Assembly: GCA_017478205.1 (NCBI GenBank)
Contig: JAFVDZ010000024.1
Location: 1-64,000, forward strand
DNA length: 64,000 bases
Direction of reading: 5' to 3'
Source: Spirochaetales bacterium
Lineage (GTDB): Bacteria; Spirochaetota; Spirochaetia; Sphaerochaetales; Sphaerochaetaceae
Within the stretch, counting starts at the first letter, position 1. Each line of letters starts with the position of its first letter. Shown here one piece after another: positions 53,652-62,067 of this stretch. The translations under genes were made by a program, and so were the position numbers. The notes under the pieces are model-generated. The model ran no database searches and was not told the DNA's origin. It was given only the letters and a program-made list of their open reading frames with translations.

Positions 53652-55574
53652 ATGATCGTCATTTTGAAAAATAATATTACGCCTCAGGAAAAGGAAAAGA
53701 TCAAAGACATTCTTGAAGAAAGAGGCTTCATCATCAAGGAAATCAAGGGCCATCAGGAAACTGTTCTTGGTGCCGTTGGCATGGCACACATGGACCTCAG
53801 AGAGGTCGAGGTACTTCCAGGAGTTGCTTCCGTTGTTCCAATCTCAAAGCCTTACAAGCTAGCATCTAGAGAGCTCAAGAAAGAAGATACAATTGTCACT
53901 GTCGGAAAGAATAAGGTAAAGATCGGTGGCAATCGTGTTGTCATAATGGCAGGTCCTTGCGCAATCGAGTCCAGAGACCAGATCATGGAGATCGCAGCAA
54001 TGGTCAGAGAAGCAGGTGCTGTAATCCTTCGTGGAGGTGCCTTCAAACCACGAACTAGCCCATATTCCTTCCAAGGTCTCGGAGAAGAGGGCTTGAAATA
54101 TCTCAGAGAGGCTGGTGACAAGTATTCAATGCCTGTATGTACAGAGGTCGTCTCCCCTCGTGATGTTGCCATGATGAGCAATTACATCGATATGTTCCAG
54201 ATCGGAGCAAGGAATATGCAGAACTTCGAACTCTTGAAGGAGGTCGGCAAGACAGGCATGCCTGTTTTGTTGAAGCGTGGCCTATCTGCAACAATTGAGG
54301 AGTGGCTTATGGCTGCTGAATACCTCATGGCAAACGGAACAGACCAGATAGTTCTTTGCGAAAGAGGTATCAGAACCTATGAAAAAGTAACTAGAAACAC
54401 TCTCGACTGCTCTGCAATACCTGTTTTGAAGAAACTCACACACCTTCCTGTCATCGGGGACCCTTCCCATGCAACAGGTATCAGAGATCTAGTTTCTCCT
54501 ATGGCACTTGCTATCGTAGCAGCTGGTGCTCATGGTATTACCGTCGAAGTTCACAACCATCCAGAGAAGGCTCTTTCCGATGGTCCACAATCTCTCTATC
54601 CTCAGCAGTTCGAGAAGCTCGTTAGAGATATTCAGGCACTCTGCCCAGTAGTTGGAAAATCTCTAGAAGCAAGTCCAAGGATCATCCCAGATGGAATCAA
54701 GGATGAGAGCGCAAGCTTTTCTTCCATCTCGGGTGGTGAGAAAATTGTCGCATTCCAGGGCGAAAGAGGTGCATTCAGCGAACTTGCAACCCGCAGAGCC
54801 TTTGGTGATGATGTCAAGGTTCTTCCTCTTGCAACCTTCAAAGCTTGCTTTGATGCTGTAAAGACAGGAAATGTCGAATATGCAGTTCTTCCAGTTGAAA
54901 ACACTCTCGGAGGAACTATATATGACAACCTCGATCTTCTCGAATCCCATCCAGGAATCACTGTAGTGGGAGAGGAGAGAGTCAGAGTAATTCATAATCT
55001 TATAGTCAATCCGGGAACAAAGTTTGAAAATATCAAGAGGGTATACTCCCACCCACAGGGACTTGCTCAGTGCAGGGAGTTTCTGGAGACAGCTCTTCCT
55101 GATGCCATCCAGATTCCTTTCTTCGATACTGCAGGAAGTGTTTCCTACATCAAGAAAGAAAAGGAATTCGATTCTGCTGCAATTGCAGGCTCTCCTGCTG
55201 CTGTCTACAACGAGATGGAGATCTTGAGGGAAGGAATCGAGACCAATCCCAAGAATTACACTAGGTTCTATATCATAACTAGAGAGGAAAATGAAAAAGC
55301 CTTCAAGAAGGGAAAGGTAAGTAACACAGCATCCCTTCTCTTTACACTCAAGGATGAACCAGGTGCACTTTTCAATGCACTCAGAATCATCTCTGATAGA
55401 GGACATAACATGTCCAAGCTCGAATCGAGACCTATTCAGGGCCGCCCTTGGGAGTACTCCTTCTTCGCTGAAATCTTCTTCGAGAACGAAGAATATGTCC
55501 ATGAGACATTCCGAATGCTTGGAAAAGAGACAGCAAATCTGAGAGTGCTAGGTATATATAAAAGAAACCACTGA
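53652..55574 (+). CDS. DAHP synthase-prephenate dehydratase fusion with ACT domain
   Basis: About 640 residues joining the first step of the shikimate pathway to the Phe branch. Residues 1-68 are the ferredoxin-like regulatory domain of type I-beta DAHP synthase; 69-340 are the barrel (AGPCAIESRDQIME, LRGGAFKPRTSPYSFQGLG, LKRGLSATIEEWL, IGDPSHATG). A linker leads at about 358 to a prephenate dehydratase domain (VAFQGERGAFSE, LPVENTLGGTIYDNLDLL, NYTRFYIITRE). The C-terminal ACT domain keeps GALFNAL and KLESRP, the Phe-binding motifs. There is no chorismate mutase domain. The upstream open frame to 53583 is not part of it. Confidence 0.9.
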   Translation: MIVILKNNITPQEKEKIKDILEERGFIIKEIKGHQETVLGAVGMAHMDLREVEVLPGVASVVPISKPYKLASRELKKEDTIVTVGKNKVKIGGNRVVIMAGPCAIESRDQIMEIAAMVREAGAVILRGGAFKPRTSPYSFQGLGEEGLKYLREAGDKYSMPVCTEVVSPRDVAMMSNYIDMFQIGARNMQNFELLKEVGKTGMPVLLKRGLSATIEEWLMAAEYLMANGTDQIVLCERGIRTYEKVTRNTLDCSAIPVLKKLTHLPVIGDPSHATGIRDLVSPMALAIVAAGAHGITVEVHNHPEKALSDGPQSLYPQQFEKLVRDIQALCPVVGKSLEASPRIIPDGIKDESASFSSISGGEKIVAFQGERGAFSELATRRAFGDDVKVLPLATFKACFDAVKTGNVEYAVLPVENTLGGTIYDNLDLLESHPGITVVGEERVRVIHNLIVNPGTKFENIKRVYSHPQGLAQCREFLETALPDAIQIPFFDTAGSVSYIKKEKEFDSAAIAGSPAAVYNEMEILREGIETNPKNYTRFYIITREENEKAFKKGKVSNTASLLFTLKDEPGALFNALRIISDRGHNMSKLESRPIQGRPWEYSFFAEIFFENEEYVHETFRMLGKETANLRVLGIYKRNH

Positions 55575-55612
55575 TTTAGAACATTATTCTAAAAAAGAGG
55601 ATAGGAAGTAGT

Positions 55613-56317
55613 ATGATGATTTTCTTACTACTTCTTTCTTTTATATTCACATCCTGTGAAATTCTGAATTACAGGGAAGTGACAGTCTGCTTTCCTTCTG
55701 AGCACTTCTGGGAGAGCGAGAGTGGAGTCGAGATGTGGTACACACTCGAGTATTTTGATGGTGAGAGCATAAAGCGAAAGACTCTCAACAAAGGAGAAAG
55801 ACAAACTACTGTCTCTGTCTTGAGAGGAGCAACCTGCTACTTTGTATCAAGGCCAGAAAACCAATATCACCCATTTGGGGGAGGATTCGATCCTGAGGAT
55901 GATGGAGTTGTATACCTTACCCAGAAGGAAGGTTTTCTTGCTGATATCCTCATTGAAGCCTCCCGCCTTGTTCCGTCTCAGGCTTCTTCTTTCAGCTACA
56001 AATATATAAACTCACGAATAGAATATCCCTTCAATGAGGATGCACTGCTTCTGGATCTCAGAAATGGATCCTTTTCTCATTCCTCCTACAGTGTAAAGAG
56101 TTACAAGATTCCCATTGAGGGACTTCCTGGGGGGAGATATATTCCCGAAACTGATTATGATTCTCCCTTCTCTCTTGATGTAGGGGAAGAAAAAACACTG
56201 TTTCTATACCCTGGAATACATAGATATCTGAATCTGGAAAAACGATTTATAAGGACCATTGCGATAAACAGTGACGGTTCATACAAATGCTTTGACACTC
56301 CTGGTGCTGTTTTCTGA
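55613..56317 (+). CDS. Putative lipoprotein of unknown function
   Basis: 234 residues with a short signal peptide and a spirochaete-type lipobox (LLSFIFTSC, Cys at about 15), so it should be lipidated by the Lgt encoded at 37919. The rest has a beta-rich look (VEMWYTLEYFDGESIKRKTL; RQTTVSVLRGATCYFVSRPENQ) and no family I recognise. An AGGAAG lies upstream of ATG 55613. It sits 38 bases after the aromatic pathway fusion and a few bases before sdaA, and may be co-transcribed with both. Confidence 0.65.
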   Translation: MMIFLLLLSFIFTSCEILNYREVTVCFPSEHFWESESGVEMWYTLEYFDGESIKRKTLNKGERQTTVSVLRGATCYFVSRPENQYHPFGGGFDPEDDGVVYLTQKEGFLADILIEASRLVPSQASSFSYKYINSRIEYPFNEDALLLDLRNGSFSHSSYSVKSYKIPIEGLPGGRYIPETDYDSPFSLDVGEEKTLFLYPGIHRYLNLEKRFIRTIAINSDGSYKCFDTPGAVF

Positions 56318-56350
56318 AAAGAATTGATGAGAGATGGTTTAGCATGTAGA

Positions 56351-57568
56351 ATGGCGTTGATGGAAAGCTTGAGAGAACTATATAGGATTGGCTATGGCCC
56401 ATCCTCTTCACACACAATGGGTCCTAGATCCGCAACAGAGCGCTTTATCGAGCGACACCCTGAGGGGGAGTCTTATCTTGCCGAGCTATATGGCTCCCTC
56501 GCTGCAACAGGTAAGGGTCACCTTACCGATAAAGCGATAAGAGAAGTGTGTGAAAAGCACGGAAAGAAGATAGATCTCAGGTGGTATCCTGACATCTTCA
56601 AAAGCTTCCATCCGAATGCACTCACGATCAAGGCGCTATCAAAAGATGGTTCTGTCCTCTATGAAAAGACCTACTACTCAGTTGGTGGAGGAAAGATTGT
56701 AACAGAGAACCAGAATGATTTGACTCCTGTCGACATCTATCCAAAAGAACACTTTGGTAGCATGGGAAAGCTACTTAACTACTGTAGCGAGGAGGGTCTT
56801 CAGCTATGGGAGGCCGTACTCGAAGTAGAAGGAAATGAAATCCTAGATTATATCAAGAAAGTCTGGGATGTGATGAAGGAATCCATTTTGAAGGGCCTTG
56901 AAAACGAAGGTGTGCTTCCTGGAGGCCTGAAGCTTCAAAGAAAAGCATCGCAAATCTTTGCGAAGAGCCAAGAGTTCAAGGGCCCATTTGGCGAGACAAA
57001 GCTTCCTGTTGCCTACGCTCTCGCTGTAAGTGAAGAAAATGCAGGTGGCGGAAAGATCGTAACAGCTCCAACCTGTGGCTCCTGTGGTGTCCTTCCTGCA
57101 GTTCTCTACTCTCTGCAGCAGCAGGAGAAGCTATCGGATCTCAGAATCTACAGGGCCTTGCTCACAGCTGGCATCGTTGGAAACATAGTCAAGGAAAATG
57201 GCTCTATCTCAGGAGCAGAAGTTGGCTGCCAGGGTGAAGTAGGGGTTGCCTGTGCAATGGCAGGAGCTGCTGCAACCCAGCTTATGGGTGGTTCGATATA
57301 TCAAATTGAATACGCAGCAGAAATGGGCCTTGAACACCACTTAGGGCTCACTTGTGACCCGATGCGTGGCCTTGTTCAGATTCCATGTATCGAAAGAAAT
57401 GCGATGGCCTCGATGAGGGCACTTGACCACTCTCTCTTTGCACTCTTTTCAGACGGAAAACACAAGGTCTCTTTCGATGCTGCAATCGAAGTAATGATGG
57501 AAACAGGCCAGGCACTGCCATCACTATATCGAGAAACTAGCATGGGAGGTCTTGCACTTCTCAAGTAA
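56351..57568 (+). CDS. sdaA: L-serine ammonia-lyase (iron-sulfur, single chain)
   Basis: About 405 residues, converting L-serine to pyruvate and ammonia with a 4Fe-4S cluster. The beta part comes first (YGPSSSHTMGPRSATERFIE), then the alpha part with APTCGSCGVLPAVLYSL, GAEVGCQGEVGVACAMAGAA, LTCDPMRGLVQIPCIERNA; the cluster cysteines lie in the last three segments. Start uncertain: ATG 56351 and ATG 56360 are both possible and neither has a good ribosome binding site; the frame is open to 56324. Confidence 0.9.
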   Translation: MALMESLRELYRIGYGPSSSHTMGPRSATERFIERHPEGESYLAELYGSLAATGKGHLTDKAIREVCEKHGKKIDLRWYPDIFKSFHPNALTIKALSKDGSVLYEKTYYSVGGGKIVTENQNDLTPVDIYPKEHFGSMGKLLNYCSEEGLQLWEAVLEVEGNEILDYIKKVWDVMKESILKGLENEGVLPGGLKLQRKASQIFAKSQEFKGPFGETKLPVAYALAVSEENAGGGKIVTAPTCGSCGVLPAVLYSLQQQEKLSDLRIYRALLTAGIVGNIVKENGSISGAEVGCQGEVGVACAMAGAAATQLMGGSIYQIEYAAEMGLEHHLGLTCDPMRGLVQIPCIERNAMASMRALDHSLFALFSDGKHKVSFDAAIEVMMETGQALPSLYRETSMGGLALLK

Positions 57569-57572
57569 AAGA

Positions 57573-57608
57573 AAAGGCTTGGAACCTTTAAATTGGAACC
57601 AAGCCTTT
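57573..57608. terminator. Bidirectional terminator between sdaA and leuS
   Basis: AAAGGCTTGG (57573-57582) and CCAAGCCTTT (57599-57608) are perfect complements with A's and T's outside; the two genes converge here. Confidence 0.7.
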
Positions 57609-57628
57609 ATCATAATCTATCGAAGTAT

Positions 57629-60142
57629 TTACTTTACAACGATGTTTACGAGCTTTCCAGGAACTGCAATCTCCTTGACGATTGTCTTTCCTTCAATCCA
57701 AGGAAGAATCTTTTCATTCTTCTTTGCAGAGTCAATCATCTCGTCCTTGCTTGCATTCTTTGGCATCTCGATCCTTGCTCTTAACTTGCCGTTTACCTGA
57801 ATTACCATCTCGATAGTGTCATCTACGCAGAGTGCCATATCGTAAGTTGGCCACTTTTCCTTGGAAATGCTTGGCTTGTGTCCAAGTATCTCCCAAAGCT
57901 CCTCTGCAAGGTGAGGTGTGTATGGAGAAAGGAGAAGAGCTAAGTCTTCGAGAACCTTCTTTGGCACGACTTCAAGCTTGTTAAGCTCGTTTACGAGCAC
58001 CATCATCTGAGAGATAGCAGTGTTGAAGCCAAGGTTGGCTGTATCCTCGCTTACCTTCTTGATAGTTCTGTGGAGCAATTTGTTGAGTTCGAGAGGTATC
58101 TCGATATCTTCAACCTTCTTCTCTGTTGTGATTCTCCAGATTCTATCAAGGAAGCGGTATACACCGATTGTTCCGTTAGTAGACCATGGCTTGGAAAGTT
58201 CAAGTGGTCCCATGAACATCTCATACATTCTCATGGTATCAGCACCATAGTCACGTACAATATCATCTGGGTTGATGACGTTCTTGAGGCTCTTTGACAT
58301 CTTTGCGATGACCTGCTCAACCTTGTCGCCTGTTGACTTCTGGTAATAAGAGCCATCTCTTTCCTCGACATCATCGACAGGAATGAGGATGCTCTGCTTG
58401 TTCTTGTAGGCAAAGGATGTGATCATACCCTGATTGACAAGTCTCTGGAATGGTTCTGGTGTTGAAACGAGACCAATATCATAGAGAACCTTGTGCCAGA
58501 ATCTTGCATACAGGAGGTGAAGAACTGCGTGCTCTGTACCACCTACATAGAGGTCGACAGGCATCCAGTACTTTTCCTTTTCACTATCGACGAAAGCCTT
58601 GTCGTTCTTTGGGTCGATGTATCTGAGATAATACCAGCAGGAACCAGCCCACTGAGGCATTGTGTTAGTCTCTCTCTTTGCTGGTTTTCCACACTTAGGA
58701 CATTTGCAATTTACCCATTCTGGAACATTTACAAGTGGAGATTCTCCTGTACCGGATGGTTCGAACTTTGAAACCTCTGGCAGGCGAAGAGGAAGCTCCT
58801 CTTCTGGAACAGGGACGATACCACAGTCAGGGCAGTGTACCAATGGAATTGGTTCACCCCAATATCTCTGGCGTGAGAAGACCCAGTCACGGAGCTTGTA
58901 GTTCACTTCCTTGTGGCCACACTTCTTCTCTTCGAGCCATGAGAGCATCTTGCTAATTGCATCTTCCTTGTTAAGTCCATCGAGGAAGCTGGAATTTACA
59001 TGGATTCCATCCTCTGTCCAAGCCTGCTTTTGTACATCGACCTCGCTCTTTAGAACCTCGATGATTGGAAGGTCGAACTTCTTTGCGAACTCCCAGTCTC
59101 TTGTATCGTGTGCAGGAACTGCCATGATGGCACCTGTTCCATAGCTGATAAGTACATAGTCTGCAATCCAGATTGGAATCTTCTTCCCATTTACTGGGTT
59201 GATCGCATAGGAACCGGAGAAGACACCAGTCTTGTCCTTTGCAAGATCTGTTCTGTCAAGGTCGCTCTTGTGAGCTGCTGCCTTTACATAAGCTTCGACA
59301 GCTTCCTTCTGTTCAGGAGTAGTGATCTTCTCGACAAATGGATGCTCTGGAGCAATTACCATGTAAGTTGCGCCGAAGAGAGTATCACATCTGGTGGTAT
59401 AGACCTCAAGATAGTCCTCGAAGTTTTCGAGCTTGAAGAGAACAGAAGCACCTTCAGAGCGTCCGATCCAGTTTCTCTGCATGAGCTTGATGGAATCAGA
59501 CCAGTCAAGCATATCGAGATCCTTCAAAAGTCTTTCGGCATATGCTGTGATCTTGAGCATCCATTGACGAATATTCTTTCTCTCGACCTGTGTGCCACAG
59601 CGCTCACATCTTCCTTCCTTGACCTCTTCGTTTGCAAGGCCAGTCTTACAGGAAGGACACCAGTTGATAGGTGTGTGTGCTTCGTATGCAAGACCCTGCT
59701 CATAAAGCTTGAGGAAGATCATCTGTGTCCACTTGTAGTAATCCTCTTCACAGGTGCTTATCTCTCTGTCCCAGTCATAGCTCATGCCAAGGCTCTTGAT
59801 CTGACGGGTGAAGTTCTCGATGTTCTTCCTGGTTGTGATACGTGGATGTGTACCAGTCTTGATCGCATAGTTCTCAGCAGGGAGACCGAAGGAGTCGTAG
59901 CCCATTGGGTGAAGGACGTTGTAGCCATTCATTCTGAGATATCTTGAATAGATATCAGTTGCGGTATAGCCCTCTGGGTGACCTACGTGGAGGCCAGCAG
60001 CTGAAGGGTAAGGGAACATGTCGAGCACATAGGCTCTCTTTTCCTTTGGAAATGAAGGATCTTCAGTTGTTCTGAAGGTCTTGTTTTCATCCCAATATTT
60101 CTGCCATTTCTTTTCTAATTCAGTAAAAGGATACTTGCTCAT
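57629..60142 (-). CDS. leuS: Leucyl-tRNA synthetase
   Basis: This 837-residue class I synthetase carries HIGH-type HVGH in [18 protein letters not shown] near 50, zinc-type cysteines ([18 protein letters not shown]), an editing domain (about 220-420, [28 protein letters not shown]) and KMSKS in [15 protein letters not shown] near 613. ATG 60142 is eight bases after a good -10 and has no Shine-Dalgarno. No T-box leader is possible on such a transcript. Confidence 0.97.
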   Translation of the reverse strand: MSKYPFTELEKKWQKYWDENKTFRTTEDPSFPKEKRAYVLDMFPYPSAAGLHVGHPEGYTATDIYSRYLRMNGYNVLHPMGYDSFGLPAENYAIKTGTHPRITTRKNIENFTRQIKSLGMSYDWDREISTCEEDYYKWTQMIFLKLYEQGLAYEAHTPINWCPSCKTGLANEEVKEGRCERCGTQVERKNIRQWMLKITAYAERLLKDLDMLDWSDSIKLMQRNWIGRSEGASVLFKLENFEDYLEVYTTRCDTLFGATYMVIAPEHPFVEKITTPEQKEAVEAYVKAAAHKSDLDRTDLAKDKTGVFSGSYAINPVNGKKIPIWIADYVLISYGTGAIMAVPAHDTRDWEFAKKFDLPIIEVLKSEVDVQKQAWTEDGIHVNSSFLDGLNKEDAISKMLSWLEEKKCGHKEVNYKLRDWVFSRQRYWGEPIPLVHCPDCGIVPVPEEELPLRLPEVSKFEPSGTGESPLVNVPEWVNCKCPKCGKPAKRETNTMPQWAGSCWYYLRYIDPKNDKAFVDSEKEKYWMPVDLYVGGTEHAVLHLLYARFWHKVLYDIGLVSTPEPFQRLVNQGMITSFAYKNKQSILIPVDDVEERDGSYYQKSTGDKVEQVIAKMSKSLKNVINPDDIVRDYGADTMRMYEMFMGPLELSKPWSTNGTIGVYRFLDRIWRITTEKKVEDIEIPLELNKLLHRTIKKVSEDTANLGFNTAISQMMVLVNELNKLEVVPKKVLEDLALLLSPYTPHLAEELWEILGHKPSISKEKWPTYDMALCVDDTIEMVIQVNGKLRARIEMPKNASKDEMIDSAKKNEKILPWIEGKTIVKEIAVPGKLVNIVVK

Positions 60143-60179
60143 AGTCAGTAATCATAAATACATGGGCAATTCTTTTCAA
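60143..60179 (-). promoter_or_regulatory. Promoter of leuS, leaderless type
   Basis: On the minus strand: TTGAAA (60179-60174), 17 bases, TATGAT (60156-60151), eight bases, ATG 60142. Confidence 0.7.
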
Positions 60180-60204
60180 TTATTTAAGCAAATAATCTAA
60201 GAGT

Positions 60205-60240
60205 TTGAAACAAGCCTTTTTTTTATTTATAATCTTTGTC
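60205..60240 (+). promoter_or_regulatory. Promoter of parE-parC, leaderless type
   Basis: TTGAAA (60205-60210), 17 bases, perfect TATAAT (60228-60233), seven bases, ATG 60241. It is back to back with the leuS promoter, 25 bases between the two -35 elements. Confidence 0.75.
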
Positions 60241-62067
60241 ATGGCTGTCAAATATAATGAAAAAAGTGTAAAGACACTTGCCCCTCTTGAGCATGTTCGC
60301 CTTCGACCAGGTATGTACATTGGACGCTTGGGCGATGGAACTCATTTCGATGATGGTATCTATATTCTTCTGAAGGAAATCATCGATAACAGTATCGATG
60401 AATTCATAATGGGAGCAGGCTCCCGTGTTATTGTTACCTGTCTCGATGGAAAGGTGACTGTCAGGGACTATGGAAGAGGTATTCCTCTAGGCAAACTCGT
60501 CGACTGTGTCTCCGTAATGAACACAGGTGCAAAATATGACAGCGAGGCCTTCCAGTTCTCTGTAGGTCTCAACGGTGTCGGTACCAAGGCAGTAAACGCT
60601 CTTTCGGAATTCTTCACAGTAACAAGCTATCAGGATGGAAAGTATGCATCTGCTACATTCGAAAAGGGCGAGCAGATAGGAAAGACAAAGACTGGATCTA
60701 CCAATGAGCCGAATGGAACTTATACAGAGTTCATTCCTGACCACGATTCATCTCTATTTGGAGATTATACCTTCAACCTTGAGTTCATAGAGGAGAGGCT
60801 CTGGAACTATGCCTACCTCAATACAGGAATTACCTTCGATTTCAACAAGAAGATAATAAAGAGCCACCATGGTCTTATGGATCTGCTTGAAAAGAAGGTC
60901 GAGACCGATGGCCTTTATCCAACCATCTACTACAAGAGCAACAGAGTAGAATTTGCATTCACTCACACAAATAGCTACGGTGAAAGCTACTATTCATATG
61001 TAAACGGACAGCATACAAGTGATGGCGGTACCCATCTAGCTGCCTTCAAGGAAGGCCTTCTCAAGGGAATCAACGAATACTTCAAGAAATCCTGGAACTC
61101 TCCTGAGATCAGGGATGGTATCTGCTCTGCAATCTCAGTAAAGGTCGAAAACCCAATCTTTGAATCCCAGACAAAGAACAAGCTTGGAAACAATGAAATC
61201 AGAAGCTGGGTCGTTAATGAAGTCAAGGAAGGTGTCATCGATTTTCTGATGAAGAATACCGATGTTGCATCTCTTCTTCAGAACAAGATTGCAACTAATG
61301 AGAAGATTCATAAAGAAGAGAGTGCAGTAAGAAATGGCGCTCGCGAGATGGCAAAGAGAGTTTCTATAAACATTCCAAAGCTCAAGGATTGTCGATATCA
61401 CCTCAATAGCTATCCAAAGGCTCACGAGGAAGAGGCAAGGAACTCAATGATCTTCCTCACTGAGGGAGACTCTGCATCGGGCACTATCAACAAGGCAAGA
61501 AATCCTCAGACCCAGGCTGTCTTTTCACTGCGTGGTAAGCCATTCAACGTCTTTGGCAAGAGCAGAAAGGCAATCTACGAAAACCAGGAACTTTACAACA
61601 TCATGGTCGCAACAGGCCTTGAGAATGGTGACTTCGACAATCTTCGCTATAGTAAGGTCATCATTGCAACTGATGCCGATGTCGATGGCTTCCATATCAG
61701 AAACCTCTTGATGACCTATTTCCTTACCTTCTTCGAGGAGCTAATCACCTCAGGTCGCCTCTATATTCTTGAGACACCTCTTTTCAGAGTTCGCAACAAG
61801 CAGGTCATAACCTATTGTTACAACGAAAAGGAAAGAGATGCGGCAATAGCTCAGATAAAGGGAGCAGAGGTAACACGCTTCAAGGGCTTGGGTGAAATCA
61901 GTCCAAAAGAGTTCGGACAGTTCATCGGAGAGGATATCCGCCTATCTCCTGTAACGATAAATAGTATGACTGAAGTCAGAAAGAAGATGGAGTTCTACAT
62001 GGGAAGCAATACTCCTGAAAGAAGGGAGTACATCATGCAGAATCTGGTAATGGAGGATATTGTCTGA
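60241..62067 (+). CDS. parE: DNA topoisomerase IV subunit B
   Basis: This 608-residue GyrB/ParE paralogue has a GHKL ATPase (DNSIDEFIMG, DYGRGIPLG, GLNGVGTKAVNALS), a transducer (YVNGQHTSDGGTHLAAF) and a TOPRIM domain (FLTEGDSASGTINKARN; IATDADVDGFHIRNLLM; RFKGLGEISPKEFG). TEGDSASG rather than VEGDSAGG, the absence of the GyrB-type tail, and the partner gene downstream support topoisomerase IV. The frame is open to 60205, but those bases are the promoter. It shares one base with the parC start. Confidence 0.92.
   Translation: MAVKYNEKSVKTLAPLEHVRLRPGMYIGRLGDGTHFDDGIYILLKEIIDNSIDEFIMGAGSRVIVTCLDGKVTVRDYGRGIPLGKLVDCVSVMNTGAKYDSEAFQFSVGLNGVGTKAVNALSEFFTVTSYQDGKYASATFEKGEQIGKTKTGSTNEPNGTYTEFIPDHDSSLFGDYTFNLEFIEERLWNYAYLNTGITFDFNKKIIKSHHGLMDLLEKKVETDGLYPTIYYKSNRVEFAFTHTNSYGESYYSYVNGQHTSDGGTHLAAFKEGLLKGINEYFKKSWNSPEIRDGICSAISVKVENPIFESQTKNKLGNNEIRSWVVNEVKEGVIDFLMKNTDVASLLQNKIATNEKIHKEESAVRNGAREMAKRVSINIPKLKDCRYHLNSYPKAHEEEARNSMIFLTEGDSASGTINKARNPQTQAVFSLRGKPFNVFGKSRKAIYENQELYNIMVATGLENGDFDNLRYSKVIIATDADVDGFHIRNLLMTYFLTFFEELITSGRLYILETPLFRVRNKQVITYCYNEKERDAAIAQIKGAEVTRFKGLGEISPKEFGQFIGEDIRLSPVTINSMTEVRKKMEFYMGSNTPERREYIMQNLVMEDIV

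Noticed and set aside
60205-60240. Extra 12 codons at the start of ParE
   Set aside because: These bases are the -35/-10 promoter (TTGAAA, TATAAT); the ParE fold starts at 60241.
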